Counted from the first letter of the stretch, positions 9,123-17,107 are shown. The stretch: 34,257 nucleotides of DNA from Baaleninema simplex PCC 7105 (GCF_000332355.1 NZ_KB235959.1:691952-726208), one strand, 5' to 3'. Program-made: numbers and translations. Notes: a model not told the origin generated them from the letters alone.

Positions 9123-9602
9123 TTACAGCGGATCGCCCCTGAGCAATGCAATCGCGATCGCCAGAAACAAACTCCCTCCCAAAGAGGCGCACAGGAGAAA
9201 TAACGAGAAAACTTCTCCTGGGGACAGGGGGCGATCGACCGGATCGAGATAGGCAGAAGAGGGACGGGGGGCAGAGTCAGAGGTGGGGCGATCGAGGTCG
9301 CGAGACGGTTGCACGACCCGAATGCGAGAATAGCGAATTTGAAGGTCGTAAGCCGCCCGCCGTTCGGGATTGCTGAGGGTGGCGTAGGCTTCGTTTAACT
9401 GTTGGAATTTCGAGGTTGCCACCGCGTGGGGCAGTTCGGTGGTGTCGGGATGATAGCGTTTGCTCAGCTCCCAGTAAGCCCGCCGAATATCAATGACGGA
9501 GGCGGAGGGATGCAACCCCAACAGGGCGTAGTAGTTTTTCCCTACAGCGGCAACAGTTTCGCGCAGGGCGTCTCGGTTGGTACTGGCTCTTTGCTGTGTC
9601 AC
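9123..9602 (-). CDS. Membrane-anchored small J-domain protein
   Basis: A 159-aa protein with a J domain near its N-terminus (about residues 23-86: NYYALLGLHPSASVIDIRRA, HPD in YHPDTTEL, YATLSNPERRAAYD). A short basic/Pro-Ser linker follows, then one C-terminal hydrophobic helix (VFSLFLLCASLGGSLFLAIA), so the J domain probably faces the cytoplasm from the membrane. It would recruit an Hsp70 (DnaK) to a membrane site. It is first gene of a likely operon with the DUF3143 gene. It is distinct from the type II J protein transcribed toward it. Confidence 0.88.
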   Translation of the reverse strand: MTQQRASTNRDALRETVAAVGKNYYALLGLHPSASVIDIRRAYWELSKRYHPDTTELPHAVATSKFQQLNEAYATLSNPERRAAYDLQIRYSRIRVVQPSRDLDRPTSDSAPRPSSAYLDPVDRPLSPGEVFSLFLLCASLGGSLFLAIAIALLRGDPL

Positions 9603-9750
9603 GCTGCTTTTCCGTGGCGAAGGTCTTTCGGGCGAGCATTTTACCCATTGTAACGAGAGATTTTCGGAGTGTTAAGCTGCCCGATTCCCCCACTGTGGCG
9701 TTTCAAGAAATACTGCGCCGGAGTTTCGGAGGTTGCGCCGAAGTTGTGGA

Positions 9751-10629
9751 CTATTGCATGCGATCGATCGTCCGATACTGCACCGCTTCGGCGATATGAT
9801 GGCTTTGGATGGCGTCTTCTCCGGCTAAATCGGCGATGGTACGGGCGACTTTCAGAATGCGATCGGTGGCTCGAGCAGAAAGTCCTAACTTGCGAATCGC
9901 CCCTTCTAACAACTGTTGCGAGGTCTCGTCCAACGGACACCACTGCCGCAAGTGACGACTCTGCATTTCGGCGTTGCACTGAATCGACTCGTTAGCAAAG
10001 CGATCGCGCGATCGCTTGCGTCCGTGCAACACTCGTTCTCGCACGGTTTTCGAGTCTTCCCCCATTGACTGGCGCACGATTTCTTCCGGTTTCAAGCGAT
10101 TGACCGCGACCTGTAAGTCAATGCGATCCATTAACGGCCCCGACAACCTCGCCCAATACTGGTTTCGCTGGCGAGGGGAACAGGTACAGGGTTGAATGGG
10201 GTCGCCGTAATACCCGCAAGGACAAGGGTTCGTACTGGCGACCAGGGTAAACTGGGCGGGAAACCTTACCGATTGACGGGTGCGGGTAATCGTGACGAAG
10301 CCGTCTTCGAGGGGTTGGCGCAAAAATTCTAAGACGTTTCGCTGGACTTCCGTGAGTTCGTCTAAAAACAAAACACCTCGATGAGCCAGGGAGATTTCCC
10401 CCGGTTTCGGATAACTGCCACCCCCGACGAGAGAAGGCCCCGATGCCGAATGGTGGGGACTGCGAAAGGGACGCTGGCTGACGAGAGTACCGCGATCGCG
10501 CAACAACCCCGCGACGGAGTGAATTTTGGTCACTTCCAAAGCTTCGGAAAACGACAGGGGCGGCAAAATTCCCGGCAACCGCCGCGCTAACATGGTTTTA
10601 CCGCTGCCTGGGGGGCCGACAAAAATTAA
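9751..10629 (-). pseudogene. comM: comM/yifB, C-terminal part (disrupted)
   Basis: This is the ATPase half of a ComM/YifB Mg-chelatase-like AAA+ protein, whose family acts as a branch-migration helicase in natural transformation. The frame runs from the insertion junction: LIFVGPPGSGKTMLARRLPG (Walker A), then Walker B GVLFLDELTE, the cysteine-containing STNPCPCGYYGD insert, SGPLMDRIDLQV (sensor/arginine finger region) and the C-terminal LSARATDRILKVARTIADLAG. About 293 codons remain. Its N-terminal 216 codons are at 18370-19017, and a 7.7-kb transposon lies between, so no intact protein can be made. The first Met available here follows Walker A, so even a restart product would lack ATP binding. 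Confidence 0.93.
10622..10629. repeat. Left attachment core AAAATTAA
   Basis: One copy of the 8-bp core shared by both junctions. To its left are comM Walker A codons; to its right begins foreign sequence (TTAACAATAGC). The matching copy is at 18362-18369. It either is the recombination crossover sequence or a target duplication. Confidence 0.85.
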
Positions 10630-10684
10630 TTAACAATAGCTCTAAATAAATATTCCATATAGTAAACAACAACAACAAAACTGT

Positions 10685-10722
10685 GCTACAGTGTAGCCTC
10701 TAGAATAAAAAACTAGATCTAG
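10685..10722. promoter_or_regulatory. Dyads upstream of the tnpA-like gene
   Basis: GCTAC-AGT-GTAGC (10685-10697) and the perfect palindrome CTAGATCTAG (10713-10722) lie between the left core and the first recombinase gene. They could be recombinase arm sites or an operator. Function is inferred only from position. Confidence 0.35.
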
Positions 10723-10748
10723 TCCATACCGTCTACAAAGTATGCACA

Positions 10749-11900
10749 GTGAAAGTCCAGCGCGTTTCATTGTCCGACGCAAACCAGCACACTTGGATGC
10801 TGGTCGGTGACGACTACCTGCCCGTCGAGCCAGTTCAAGAATTTCTAGACTACCTGCGGAACGTGGGGAGGTCTCCCAATACCGTGCGCTCCTATGCGTT
10901 CCATCTGAAGCTGTATTGGGAGTGGCTGCAAGAGTCCCACCTCCAATGGACTGATGTGAGCATCGCAGAACTTGCCGATTTTATGCTGTGGCTGCGAACA
11001 CCAGAACCTACAGGTGTGGCCTCAGTCGTCGAAAGAGAGTCAGCCAGGACGGAGTCTACCGTCAACGCAATCCTGACACCGGTTTGTATGCTCTACGACT
11101 TTCACGAACGGAGCGGCAAAGTCCCGCACATCCCGCTTTATCGGTCGCAGGTCTTACCGGGTCGTCGATATAAGGGGTTTTTACACCACATCACAAAAGG
11201 CAAGCCCGTCAGAAGCCGCTTATTAAAACTTAAAACCCCAAAGCGACAACCAAAAACCCTTTCCTCAGAGCAGGTTCGAGCGGTTGTAGATGCGTGTCAT
11301 CGAGTTCGGGACAAGTTCTTACTTTGCTTGCTGCACGAAACCGGAATGCGGATCGGACAGGCGCTCGGATTGAGGCACGAAGACATACGGTCGATGGATA
11401 ACGTCGTTCAGATCGAGCCGCGAGACGACAATGAGAACGGCGCTCGCTCGAAAAGTCGAGACCCCTACTCCTTGGACGTTTCCAAGAGTTTGATGGAGCT
11501 TTACACCCAATATCTCAACGATGAGTTCATGGAAATTCTGGACGATAACTTTAGCGAATATGTCTTTGTGAATCTTTGGGACGGGCCAATCGGAGCGCCA
11601 ATGACCTACAACAACGTCATGGCGCTGTTCCGACGCATTAAAAGGAAAACGGGTATCGCGATAACGCCCCATATGCTGCGGCACACGCACGCCACGGAGT
11701 TGATTCGCAGTGGCATGGAAATGGCTTATGTCCAAAAAAGGCTCGGACACGCCAGCATCCAGACCACCATCGATACATACGTTCATGTCAGCAACGAAGA
11801 CATGAAACGGGAGTACCAGAAATACATCGAAGATCGCGATACCAATGGAACAACTCAATCTCTCCAACTGCCTAACGATTCTGGGGCAACGCCAGTCTAA
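10749..11900 (+). CDS. Tn554 TnpA-like tyrosine recombinase
   Basis: A 383-aa tyrosine recombinase expected to cut and join DNA at the element ends. It has an N-terminal SAM-like core-binding domain (about 25-125; NVGRSPNTVRSYAFHLKLYW). The catalytic domain carries the full residue set: Arg201 in ETGMRIGQALGLRHEDI, probable Lys235, His308-x-x-Arg311-His312 in HMLRHTHAT, His334 in RLGHASIQTT and the nucleophile Tyr344 in DTYVHVS. The start is GTG; no better in-frame ATG is present. Its last 18 codons overlap the next recombinase gene, so the three are almost certainly co-transcribed. The strand, order and overlap match tnpA of Tn554-type transposons. Confidence 0.9.
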   Translation: MKVQRVSLSDANQHTWMLVGDDYLPVEPVQEFLDYLRNVGRSPNTVRSYAFHLKLYWEWLQESHLQWTDVSIAELADFMLWLRTPEPTGVASVVERESARTESTVNAILTPVCMLYDFHERSGKVPHIPLYRSQVLPGRRYKGFLHHITKGKPVRSRLLKLKTPKRQPKTLSSEQVRAVVDACHRVRDKFLLCLLHETGMRIGQALGLRHEDIRSMDNVVQIEPRDDNENGARSKSRDPYSLDVSKSLMELYTQYLNDEFMEILDDNFSEYVFVNLWDGPIGAPMTYNNVMALFRRIKRKTGIAITPHMLRHTHATELIRSGMEMAYVQKRLGHASIQTTIDTYVHVSNEDMKREYQKYIEDRDTNGTTQSLQLPNDSGATPV

Positions 11901-13437
11901 CCCTGTTATTGTTTGCCCGAATTGCGGAAGCGAGGAATATCGAAAAAACGGCAAGAACAAATCGTCGGGAACTCAGATTTACTACTGTAAGCGGTGTGGG
12001 CGCGATTTTACTCCCCTACCCGCAACACCGGGGTTTGCGGTAAACCCCAAAGCGGAATACGAAAAAGACTGCTGGGATTGCCGACGTTTGGGACTCGATG
12101 GAGGGGTGGGTAAATCCAGTTACAAGCTCAATTTCAGTCAGCTTACGCAGCCCTGGCTTCGTCAGTCTGCCAAAAAATATATCAAGGTCTGCCTCAGCCG
12201 CATTACGTTTTCGTCCACTCAGGAAAAGCTGTACTCGTTGCGCCGCCTTTCTCGATTCTTGTCTCAGAACTACCCAGGTATCCAGCCAGAGGAGATCGAC
12301 CGCGACGTAATCACCGAATACATCGTCTACACCTCTGGGGAAGGACTGTCGGCTTCGACTCGCCACAAGCTTTTATGTGATGCAAAGCTTTACTTTGATG
12401 CTTGCTATCAAAATCAATGGCTCGATGTTTCGAGGTATTTGGTTCGGTCAGAAGATTTTCCAAAGCAGCCAAAATCCCTACCTCGATACATCCCCGAACA
12501 CGTCATGCAGCAGCTTAACGGATGTATCGATGACCTTCCAGAGCCGGTCATGCGAATGGTGCTGGTGTTGCAGGAATGTGGGATGCGAATTTCGGAGTTG
12601 CTTCACCTCAAGACTGACTGCCTGCTACAAGACCAGGCAGGAGACTGGTTCCTCAAGTATTACCAGTTCAAGATGAAAAAGGAGATTACGATTCCCATCT
12701 CTCGCGAAGTGGCTCGAGTCATCCAAGAGCAACGCCGCTACATCCAGTCGCATATTCCTCGCCACTTGGGATTTGACTATCTGTTCACTGCCAACGGCGG
12801 TGTAAAGCATCCTGATTTCAATCCTGTTCCCAAGGTGATGGAGCGACGGACGCTCCCTCGATACCTCAACCAACTAGCCAAGCGACACAACATTTGTGAT
12901 GAGACGGGAGAAATTTGGCACTTCCAAACCCATCAGTTCCGCCACACCGTTGGAACTCGCATGATCAACAACGGGGTTCCACAGCACATCGTTCAGCGAT
13001 ACCTCGGCCACGAATCACCCCAAATGACTGCAACCTATGCCCGTATTCACGACCAAACGATGAAAGAAGAAGTCGCGAAATTCCGAGGCAAGGTGGTCAA
13101 CATCGCGGGGGAAATCGTCGAACCAAACGACGTTGAGGCCGACGACGCCGATTTGCAGTGGGTCAAAAAGAACGTTCAGGCGCAAGCCCTCCCAAACGGG
13201 TCGTGCGCTCTCCCAGCAATTTCTCAGGGATGTCCGCACGCCAATGCCTGCCTAACTTGCACTCATTTCCGAACGACAGCCGAATACCTCGGCGACCATC
13301 ACCGCCAACTCGAACAGACTCAAGCCATCATCGCGAAAGCGAAGTCCAACGGCTGGCAACGGCAGGTGGAGATGAACGAGAAGGTCAAAGGGAATCTGGA
13401 GAGCATTATTGCTGGGTTGACGGAGTGCAAAAAATGA
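11845..13437 (+). CDS. Tn554 TnpB-like tyrosine recombinase with zinc-ribbon N-terminus
   Basis: The second tyrosine recombinase, 530 aa, needed together with TnpA in Tn554-type transposition. This TnpB is unrelated to the IS605 nuclease of that name. Catalytic residues are Arg248 (ECGMRISELL), the lysine region MKKEITIPIS, His363-x-x-Arg366-His367 (HQFRHTVGTR), His389 (YLGHESPQ) and Tyr398 (TATYARI). Before the core-binding domain there is a zinc ribbon, C24PNC27 and C48KRC51, much like the InsA/transposase ribbons, and a further CWDC. Near the C-terminus is a Cys/His cluster (about 455-480: GCPHANACLTCTHF) that I associate with this recombinase group. It overlaps tnpA by 56 nt and shares an ATGA with the third gene. 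Confidence 0.88.
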   Translation: MEQLNLSNCLTILGQRQSNPVIVCPNCGSEEYRKNGKNKSSGTQIYYCKRCGRDFTPLPATPGFAVNPKAEYEKDCWDCRRLGLDGGVGKSSYKLNFSQLTQPWLRQSAKKYIKVCLSRITFSSTQEKLYSLRRLSRFLSQNYPGIQPEEIDRDVITEYIVYTSGEGLSASTRHKLLCDAKLYFDACYQNQWLDVSRYLVRSEDFPKQPKSLPRYIPEHVMQQLNGCIDDLPEPVMRMVLVLQECGMRISELLHLKTDCLLQDQAGDWFLKYYQFKMKKEITIPISREVARVIQEQRRYIQSHIPRHLGFDYLFTANGGVKHPDFNPVPKVMERRTLPRYLNQLAKRHNICDETGEIWHFQTHQFRHTVGTRMINNGVPQHIVQRYLGHESPQMTATYARIHDQTMKEEVAKFRGKVVNIAGEIVEPNDVEADDADLQWVKKNVQAQALPNGSCALPAISQGCPHANACLTCTHFRTTAEYLGDHHRQLEQTQAIIAKAKSNGWQRQVEMNEKVKGNLESIIAGLTECKK

Positions 13438-14258
13438 AAGCTAAACGGAACACAGCAGGACTGAAGCATGGCGCACAACGCAAGCGCAAAGAGGCTTTCG
13501 AGAAATTAGAGAGCGGCATACAGACTTTGCTTAAGGAAGGGCGAGCCATCAACTTCAACAGCGTGGCCAAAGCTTCGGGAGTCAGTAAGGCGTGGCTGTA
13601 CAAAGAACCGGAGGTTAAAAGCCGCATAGAGCATCTTCGAGCGAAGCAAAGTGGCAAGAAACGTCAGCCTGTAAAGGCTTCAGCTTCTGAAGTGTCTCTC
13701 AAGTCTATGGTTGGCACTCTTCGAGAACGCATAAAAAAACTCGAAACCGAAAACCGAGAACTCCGAAAGCAAAACGAGGTTGCTTATGGGCAGGTGATGC
13801 GGGTTCGAGAATTAGAGAAGGAGAACGAGCGGCTGCGTGCTGAGAATGTTCGATTGCGTCAAGCAGGTAAATCGCCTGAAATGACTGCCTCAAGCGACTT
13901 TGTAGAACAGTTAAGGGAGCTTGGAGTCGATCTGAATTCGACCCTGGAGCGGCTTGTCTCCAAAACGCCGCGAGCAATTGTCGAGACGGCTATCGAGTCG
14001 CTACGGGAAGCCGCCAGCAACGGGAACGTGCGGAATCCAGGGGGTTTCCTGAATAAAGCGATTCGCGATGCGTGGCATCCCAACGAAGCGTATCAAGAGA
14101 AAAGTGAGATGGAGGAGTTTAACGAGTGGTGGCGATGGGCGTATCCACAGGGGTTAGTGATTGCCTCACAGCGTTGTGATGACGGGGTTTTGCGCGTTCT
14201 GACACGAGACGAAGATTGGGTTGAGTTTGATGTAGTTAAGCATAGAATAACGTGCTAA
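13434..14258 (+). CDS. TnpC/DUF6262-like protein with C-terminal extension
   Basis: Start is the ATG of the ATGA overlapping the previous stop, giving 274 aa; the frame is open further upstream only as a shadow. The N-terminal half matches DUF6262/TnpC in layout: a basic start KHGAQRKRKEAFEKL, then FNSVAKASGVSKAWLYKEPE, a small helix-turn-helix. A long coiled coil follows (about 85-140; RIKKLETENRELRKQNEVAY). Beyond the usual TnpC length there is a further domain (about 150-274) with ESLREAASNGNVRNPGGFLN and a Trp-rich EFNEWWRWAYPQG. That part recalls helical modules in plasmid replication-type proteins, but I do not recognise it firmly. The presumed role is an accessory factor for orientation or efficiency of transposition. 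Confidence 0.75.
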   Translation: MKAKRNTAGLKHGAQRKRKEAFEKLESGIQTLLKEGRAINFNSVAKASGVSKAWLYKEPEVKSRIEHLRAKQSGKKRQPVKASASEVSLKSMVGTLRERIKKLETENRELRKQNEVAYGQVMRVRELEKENERLRAENVRLRQAGKSPEMTASSDFVEQLRELGVDLNSTLERLVSKTPRAIVETAIESLREAASNGNVRNPGGFLNKAIRDAWHPNEAYQEKSEMEEFNEWWRWAYPQGLVIASQRCDDGVLRVLTRDEDWVEFDVVKHRITC

Positions 14259-14262
14259 AATC

Positions 14263-14326
14263 AAAGTGTTGACAAAATGACAAAAAAAAGACAAACTGTT
14301 GCGTAAGACAAGCTTGTCAACACTTT
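14263..14326. promoter_or_regulatory. 13-bp inverted repeat, likely operator
   Basis: The perfect inverted repeat AAAGTGTTGACAA (14263-14275) / TTGTCAACACTTT (14314-14326) has extra TGACAA or ACAA half-sites between. It sits in the 78-nt gap just before the two-gene unit that ends with an XRE-family protein, and includes a TTGACA hexamer usable as a -35 box. Autoregulation by the XRE protein is the simplest reading, an inference from position. Confidence 0.6.
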
Positions 14327-14336
14327 TGTAACGCTG

Positions 14337-15038
14337 ATGGCCACATTTCATATCGCAGATCTCCAGAAAATTTTGTCGCATAATTTTTCGGAGGCCCTCG
14401 AAATCGCAACCCTGGAAGCAATCGATATTTCATACCAGCAAACTCGCGAACACCTAACGCTTCCTTATTTTGATAGGGGAGCGTCTCGAGATCTGCGAGG
14501 ACATTATTTACGAAGTCGTGTTGAAACAAATTGGAGAAATCTTTTACAGGGATTATCTGGAGCAACAACAGGAATTCAACAAAACAGTCAAAAAACTTAT
14601 TATCATACATGGGTACGATCTGGACGATTACTATTGACAGCTTCGGCTGTTTCAGATAAATTTAAGAATCCGAGGATAGCTTTATTTCGTAAAACATATG
14701 CTTGGGATGGCCAGCTCGATCTTCTTAATCCAGAAAAAAATATCATTAACAATAGCGGTGGTTACATATACGGACTTTTAAGATATGGTCCTTCAAAAGC
14801 TTTGTTTCCTAAGTTTGTGAATATATCGTTTCCAGACGCAAATAGTGGCAAATACATAACTATTTTAGATCTTTTGAAAAAGCATCCTGGATCGATTAAT
14901 TTAGGTAATTTAGCTGAAGAAGAATATCAAGAGGAACCCATTCCAGAAATCGCTGCTTTGCCTGAAGAGGAAATTCAGGAGCCTCAATCCCCCACTTTCC
15001 GACCACGGCCTAAAAGAGTTGGAGAAGAAGAGTTATGA
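14337..15038 (+). CDS. Unrecognised 233-aa cargo protein coupled to XRE-peptidase
   Basis: I do not recognise this family. The first 175 residues look like a globular domain (MATFHIADLQKILSHNFSEA; TREHLTLPYFDRGASRDLRG with Asp-Arg-Gly; HYLRSRVETNWRNLL). The last 55 residues are acidic and Pro/Glu-rich (NLAEEEYQEEPIPEIAALPE), probably unstructured. No signal peptide or membrane segment is seen. Its stop overlaps the next start as ATGA, so the two are translated together and are likely partners. The arrangement suggests a toxin or effector with its controlling XRE/ImmA-type peptidase, but toxic activity is not shown by the sequence. The codons are AT-rich compared with the host. Confidence 0.75.
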   Translation: MATFHIADLQKILSHNFSEALEIATLEAIDISYQQTREHLTLPYFDRGASRDLRGHYLRSRVETNWRNLLQGLSGATTGIQQNSQKTYYHTWVRSGRLLLTASAVSDKFKNPRIALFRKTYAWDGQLDLLNPEKNIINNSGGYIYGLLRYGPSKALFPKFVNISFPDANSGKYITILDLLKKHPGSINLGNLAEEEYQEEPIPEIAALPEEEIQEPQSPTFRPRPKRVGEEEL

Positions 15039-16264
15039 AATTATCAACAGATGCGTCTAATTTTGTCGGTGAACGTCTTTTGCAAGCTCGAAAAGCACGA
15101 GGCTTGACAATGGAACAGTTAGCAGGGAAAGTGTCTCTTAAGCGTCAAGCAATTTCTAATTACGAGCGAGGGAAGCGTTTTCCTTCTTCTGAAACGAAAG
15201 ATATTATGGCAACAATTCTTGATTTTCCACCCTCTTTCTTTGGAAAAGAATTGATTTTAGATCGCACCAAGCAAGAGACTATTTTTTATCGCAGTATGTC
15301 TTCTGCAACAAAAAAAAGTCGTGAAAAAGTTGAAGTAGAATTAGGATGGCTGGTTTCTTTGTTCGATCTTCTTGATTTATATTTAGAGATGCCTAGCGTT
15401 CGTTTCCCCGATTTTGACATACCGCAAGATCCAACAAGGCTATCAGATCGTTCAATCGAGGCAATTGCAGAAAAAACTCGTATTTTTTGGGGATTAAAAG
15501 ATGGTCCTATCAGTAACGTGGTATGGCTACTTGAAAATCATGGGGCAGTTGTAGTTAGAAAGTCTTTATATGCTGAAAAGCTAGATGCTTTTTCTATGTG
15601 GAAAGACGATCGACCGTACGTTATCCTGTCAAGCGACAAAGATTCAGCAGCACGATCTCGATTTGACTTAGGACATGAACTAGGTCATTTAATTCTACAT
15701 AAAAATCTTCCGGAAATTTATGTGAATGACTCTAAATATTTCAAATTAATTGAGCATCAAGCAAATCTTTTTAGTGCAGAGTTTCTTTTTCCTCAAACAT
15801 CTTTTGCTAGAGAAGTTCCTCGTGTAAACCTAGAACTTTTCCGTGTTCTAAAAAAGCGTTGGAAATTGTCGATTGGAATGATGCTTTACAAAGCCAAAAC
15901 ACTAGGATTTATTGACGAACAAAGATATCAAACTCTTCAGCGTAGTTATACTCGCCATCAATGGAGACAATCAGAACCTTTCGATGATGAAATCCCAATT
16001 GAAACTCCAAAGCTCATAAGGAATTCTGTAGAAATTCTTTTAAAAAATAATGTCATCAGTCGAGAAGATATTCTTGACTATCTTGGCTTATATCATTCTG
16101 ACGCAGAAATTTGTGCTGGATTACCTGAGAATTTTTTAAATCCAAGAGCAGGAGAAGTTTACAGTTTCCGTCCTAAGCTGCGAGCTGGTTTTTCTTCTGA
16201 AAATAATAATTCAGATCCTGGAACAGTTATTCATTTTGAAAACTGGGGTCAACAAGACAGGTAG
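15035..16264 (+). CDS. XRE regulator fused to ImmA/IrrE-type zinc peptidase
   Basis: A 409-aa protein. Residues 8-65 form an XRE/Cro-type helix-turn-helix (ERLLQARKARGLTMEQLAGK, LKRQAISNYERGKRFPS). Residues about 150-260 form an ImmA/IrrE metallopeptidase with zinc motif H214-E215-L-G-H218 in RFDLGHELGHLILH and probable third ligand Glu240 in EHQANLFSAEFLFP. The C-terminal 140 residues are less clear. Family members cleave or bind a partner regulator to switch on genes of mobile elements or stress responses. It is also the domain set I recall for some toxin-antitoxin/anti-phage pairs (RosmerTA-like), a resemblance of domains only. It likely binds the inverted repeat upstream of the pair. A strong terminator follows directly. 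Confidence 0.85.
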   Translation: MKLSTDASNFVGERLLQARKARGLTMEQLAGKVSLKRQAISNYERGKRFPSSETKDIMATILDFPPSFFGKELILDRTKQETIFYRSMSSATKKSREKVEVELGWLVSLFDLLDLYLEMPSVRFPDFDIPQDPTRLSDRSIEAIAEKTRIFWGLKDGPISNVVWLLENHGAVVVRKSLYAEKLDAFSMWKDDRPYVILSSDKDSAARSRFDLGHELGHLILHKNLPEIYVNDSKYFKLIEHQANLFSAEFLFPQTSFAREVPRVNLELFRVLKKRWKLSIGMMLYKAKTLGFIDEQRYQTLQRSYTRHQWRQSEPFDDEIPIETPKLIRNSVEILLKNNVISREDILDYLGLYHSDAEICAGLPENFLNPRAGEVYSFRPKLRAGFSSENNNSDPGTVIHFENWGQQDR

Positions 16265-16270
16265 AACTAA

Positions 16271-16304
16271 AAGAGGTGGCATCAGGAAATGCCACCTCTT
16301 TCTT
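16271..16304 (+). terminator. Intrinsic terminator after XRE-peptidase gene
   Basis: A 12-bp perfect stem AAGAGGTGGCAT / ATGCCACCTCTT with a 6-nt loop, followed by TCTT. It lies 7 nt past the stop codon. It is the clearest terminator in the element. Confidence 0.85.
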
Positions 16305-16306
16305 AT

Positions 16307-16373
16307 GGGCGGCATTTGGTATCAGTGGGGCTTCCTAATCCTGTCACTGGGGGGTTCAATTCCCCTGCCGTCC
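16307..16373 (+). tRNA. Degenerate tRNA-like sequence, possibly Arg (CCT)
   Basis: A 67-nt tRNA-shaped sequence. The acceptor strands GGGCGGC and GCCGTCC pair over 7 bp (one G-U). The T arm GGGGG-TTCAATT-CCCCT is canonical, and TTCCTAA has the form of an anticodon loop with anticodon CCT. However, only 13 nt separate acceptor and anticodon stem instead of about 19, so a proper D arm is missing, and the anticodon stem has two mismatches. No CCA is encoded. It is most likely a relic, or a tRNA mimic, carried by the transposon. Confidence 0.45.
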
Positions 16374-16411
16374 AAAAGTCTGTTATATCATTTTTTAAAA
16401 ATTAGTGAATG

Positions 16412-17083
16412 TCAGCAGTATAACGGAAGCGATTGTGATTTAGCCCAGAAAACACCCATTTCAACTTTTATACCTACGGAATTCAGTTTGCTTCTAGCGG
16501 CACGAAAATGAGCGCCGCTTGTCAAAATATCATCCAAAAGTAAAAAAATTGACTTTTTTGTTTTAGAGACTTTTATTATTTGTAACCAGTTTTTATCACA
16601 CTCTAAAGAATTACAAATATCTTGCCAATCACGTGCTTTACTAGAAGAGCTTGTCTTTTCTCGGTCATGCTTTGTATACAAAATAGGTAGATAATTGCAC
16701 TTAAGGCGACAAGAAGCTCTACACGCTACTTGTTCAACTCGATTATCATATTGAGGACTATCTCTGCTTTTGGAGGGTGGTATGGGAATAATATAGATAT
16801 TAATATTATTGCTCAAAGCATAAATTGATAAATGCTTGAGAAACAATTCTAACTCAGTAGTGAATTTTTCGATGGCCTGCTTTTTATAAAAAAGCTCACT
16901 GCTTGTAGCAGATGGTGATTTTTTAAAATTAAATATCAAATTATTAGTTTCCGAATAGCTAAAACCCTGCTTTGGAGTATAAATCCGACTATATGCAAGT
17001 ACAGACGTTTTACGCTCTTGAACAGGGAAGTTTATTAGCCAGTCAGATTCATCTACTATATGCCAATGTAAACCATCACTCAC
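16412..17083 (-). CDS. Phosphoribosyltransferase-domain protein (ShosT-like)
   Basis: A 223-aa protein with a type I phosphoribosyltransferase signature: the PRPP loop LLLDDILTSGAHFRA (Asp-Asp 184-185, Thr-Ser-Gly 188-190) and an upstream ComF-like IPIPPSKSRDSPQYDNR segment. The start is GTG, with AAGAGG upstream; no ATG fits better. It begins 24 nt after the dprA-like gene ends and is surely in the same operon. A DprA-like plus phosphoribosyltransferase pair is the make-up of the ShosTA toxin-antitoxin and anti-phage system, in which the phosphoribosyltransferase is the toxin. The assignment rests on domains and pairing. Alternatively it could be a ComF-type competence protein, but those usually have a Cys4 zinc finger, which is not seen here. 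Confidence 0.75.
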   Translation of the reverse strand: MSDGLHWHIVDESDWLINFPVQERKTSVLAYSRIYTPKQGFSYSETNNLIFNFKKSPSATSSELFYKKQAIEKFTTELELFLKHLSIYALSNNINIYIIPIPPSKSRDSPQYDNRVEQVACRASCRLKCNYLPILYTKHDREKTSSSSKARDWQDICNSLECDKNWLQIIKVSKTKKSIFLLLDDILTSGAHFRAARSKLNSVGIKVEMGVFWAKSQSLPLYC

Positions 17084-17107
17084 TTTTTGATGTCCTCTTA
17101 GTATTTA

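Noticed and set aside
10749-14258. Recombinase-in-trio (RIT) element
   Set aside because: The third protein lacks all tyrosine-recombinase motifs and instead has a DUF6262-like HTH and coiled coil, so a Tn554-type layout fits better.
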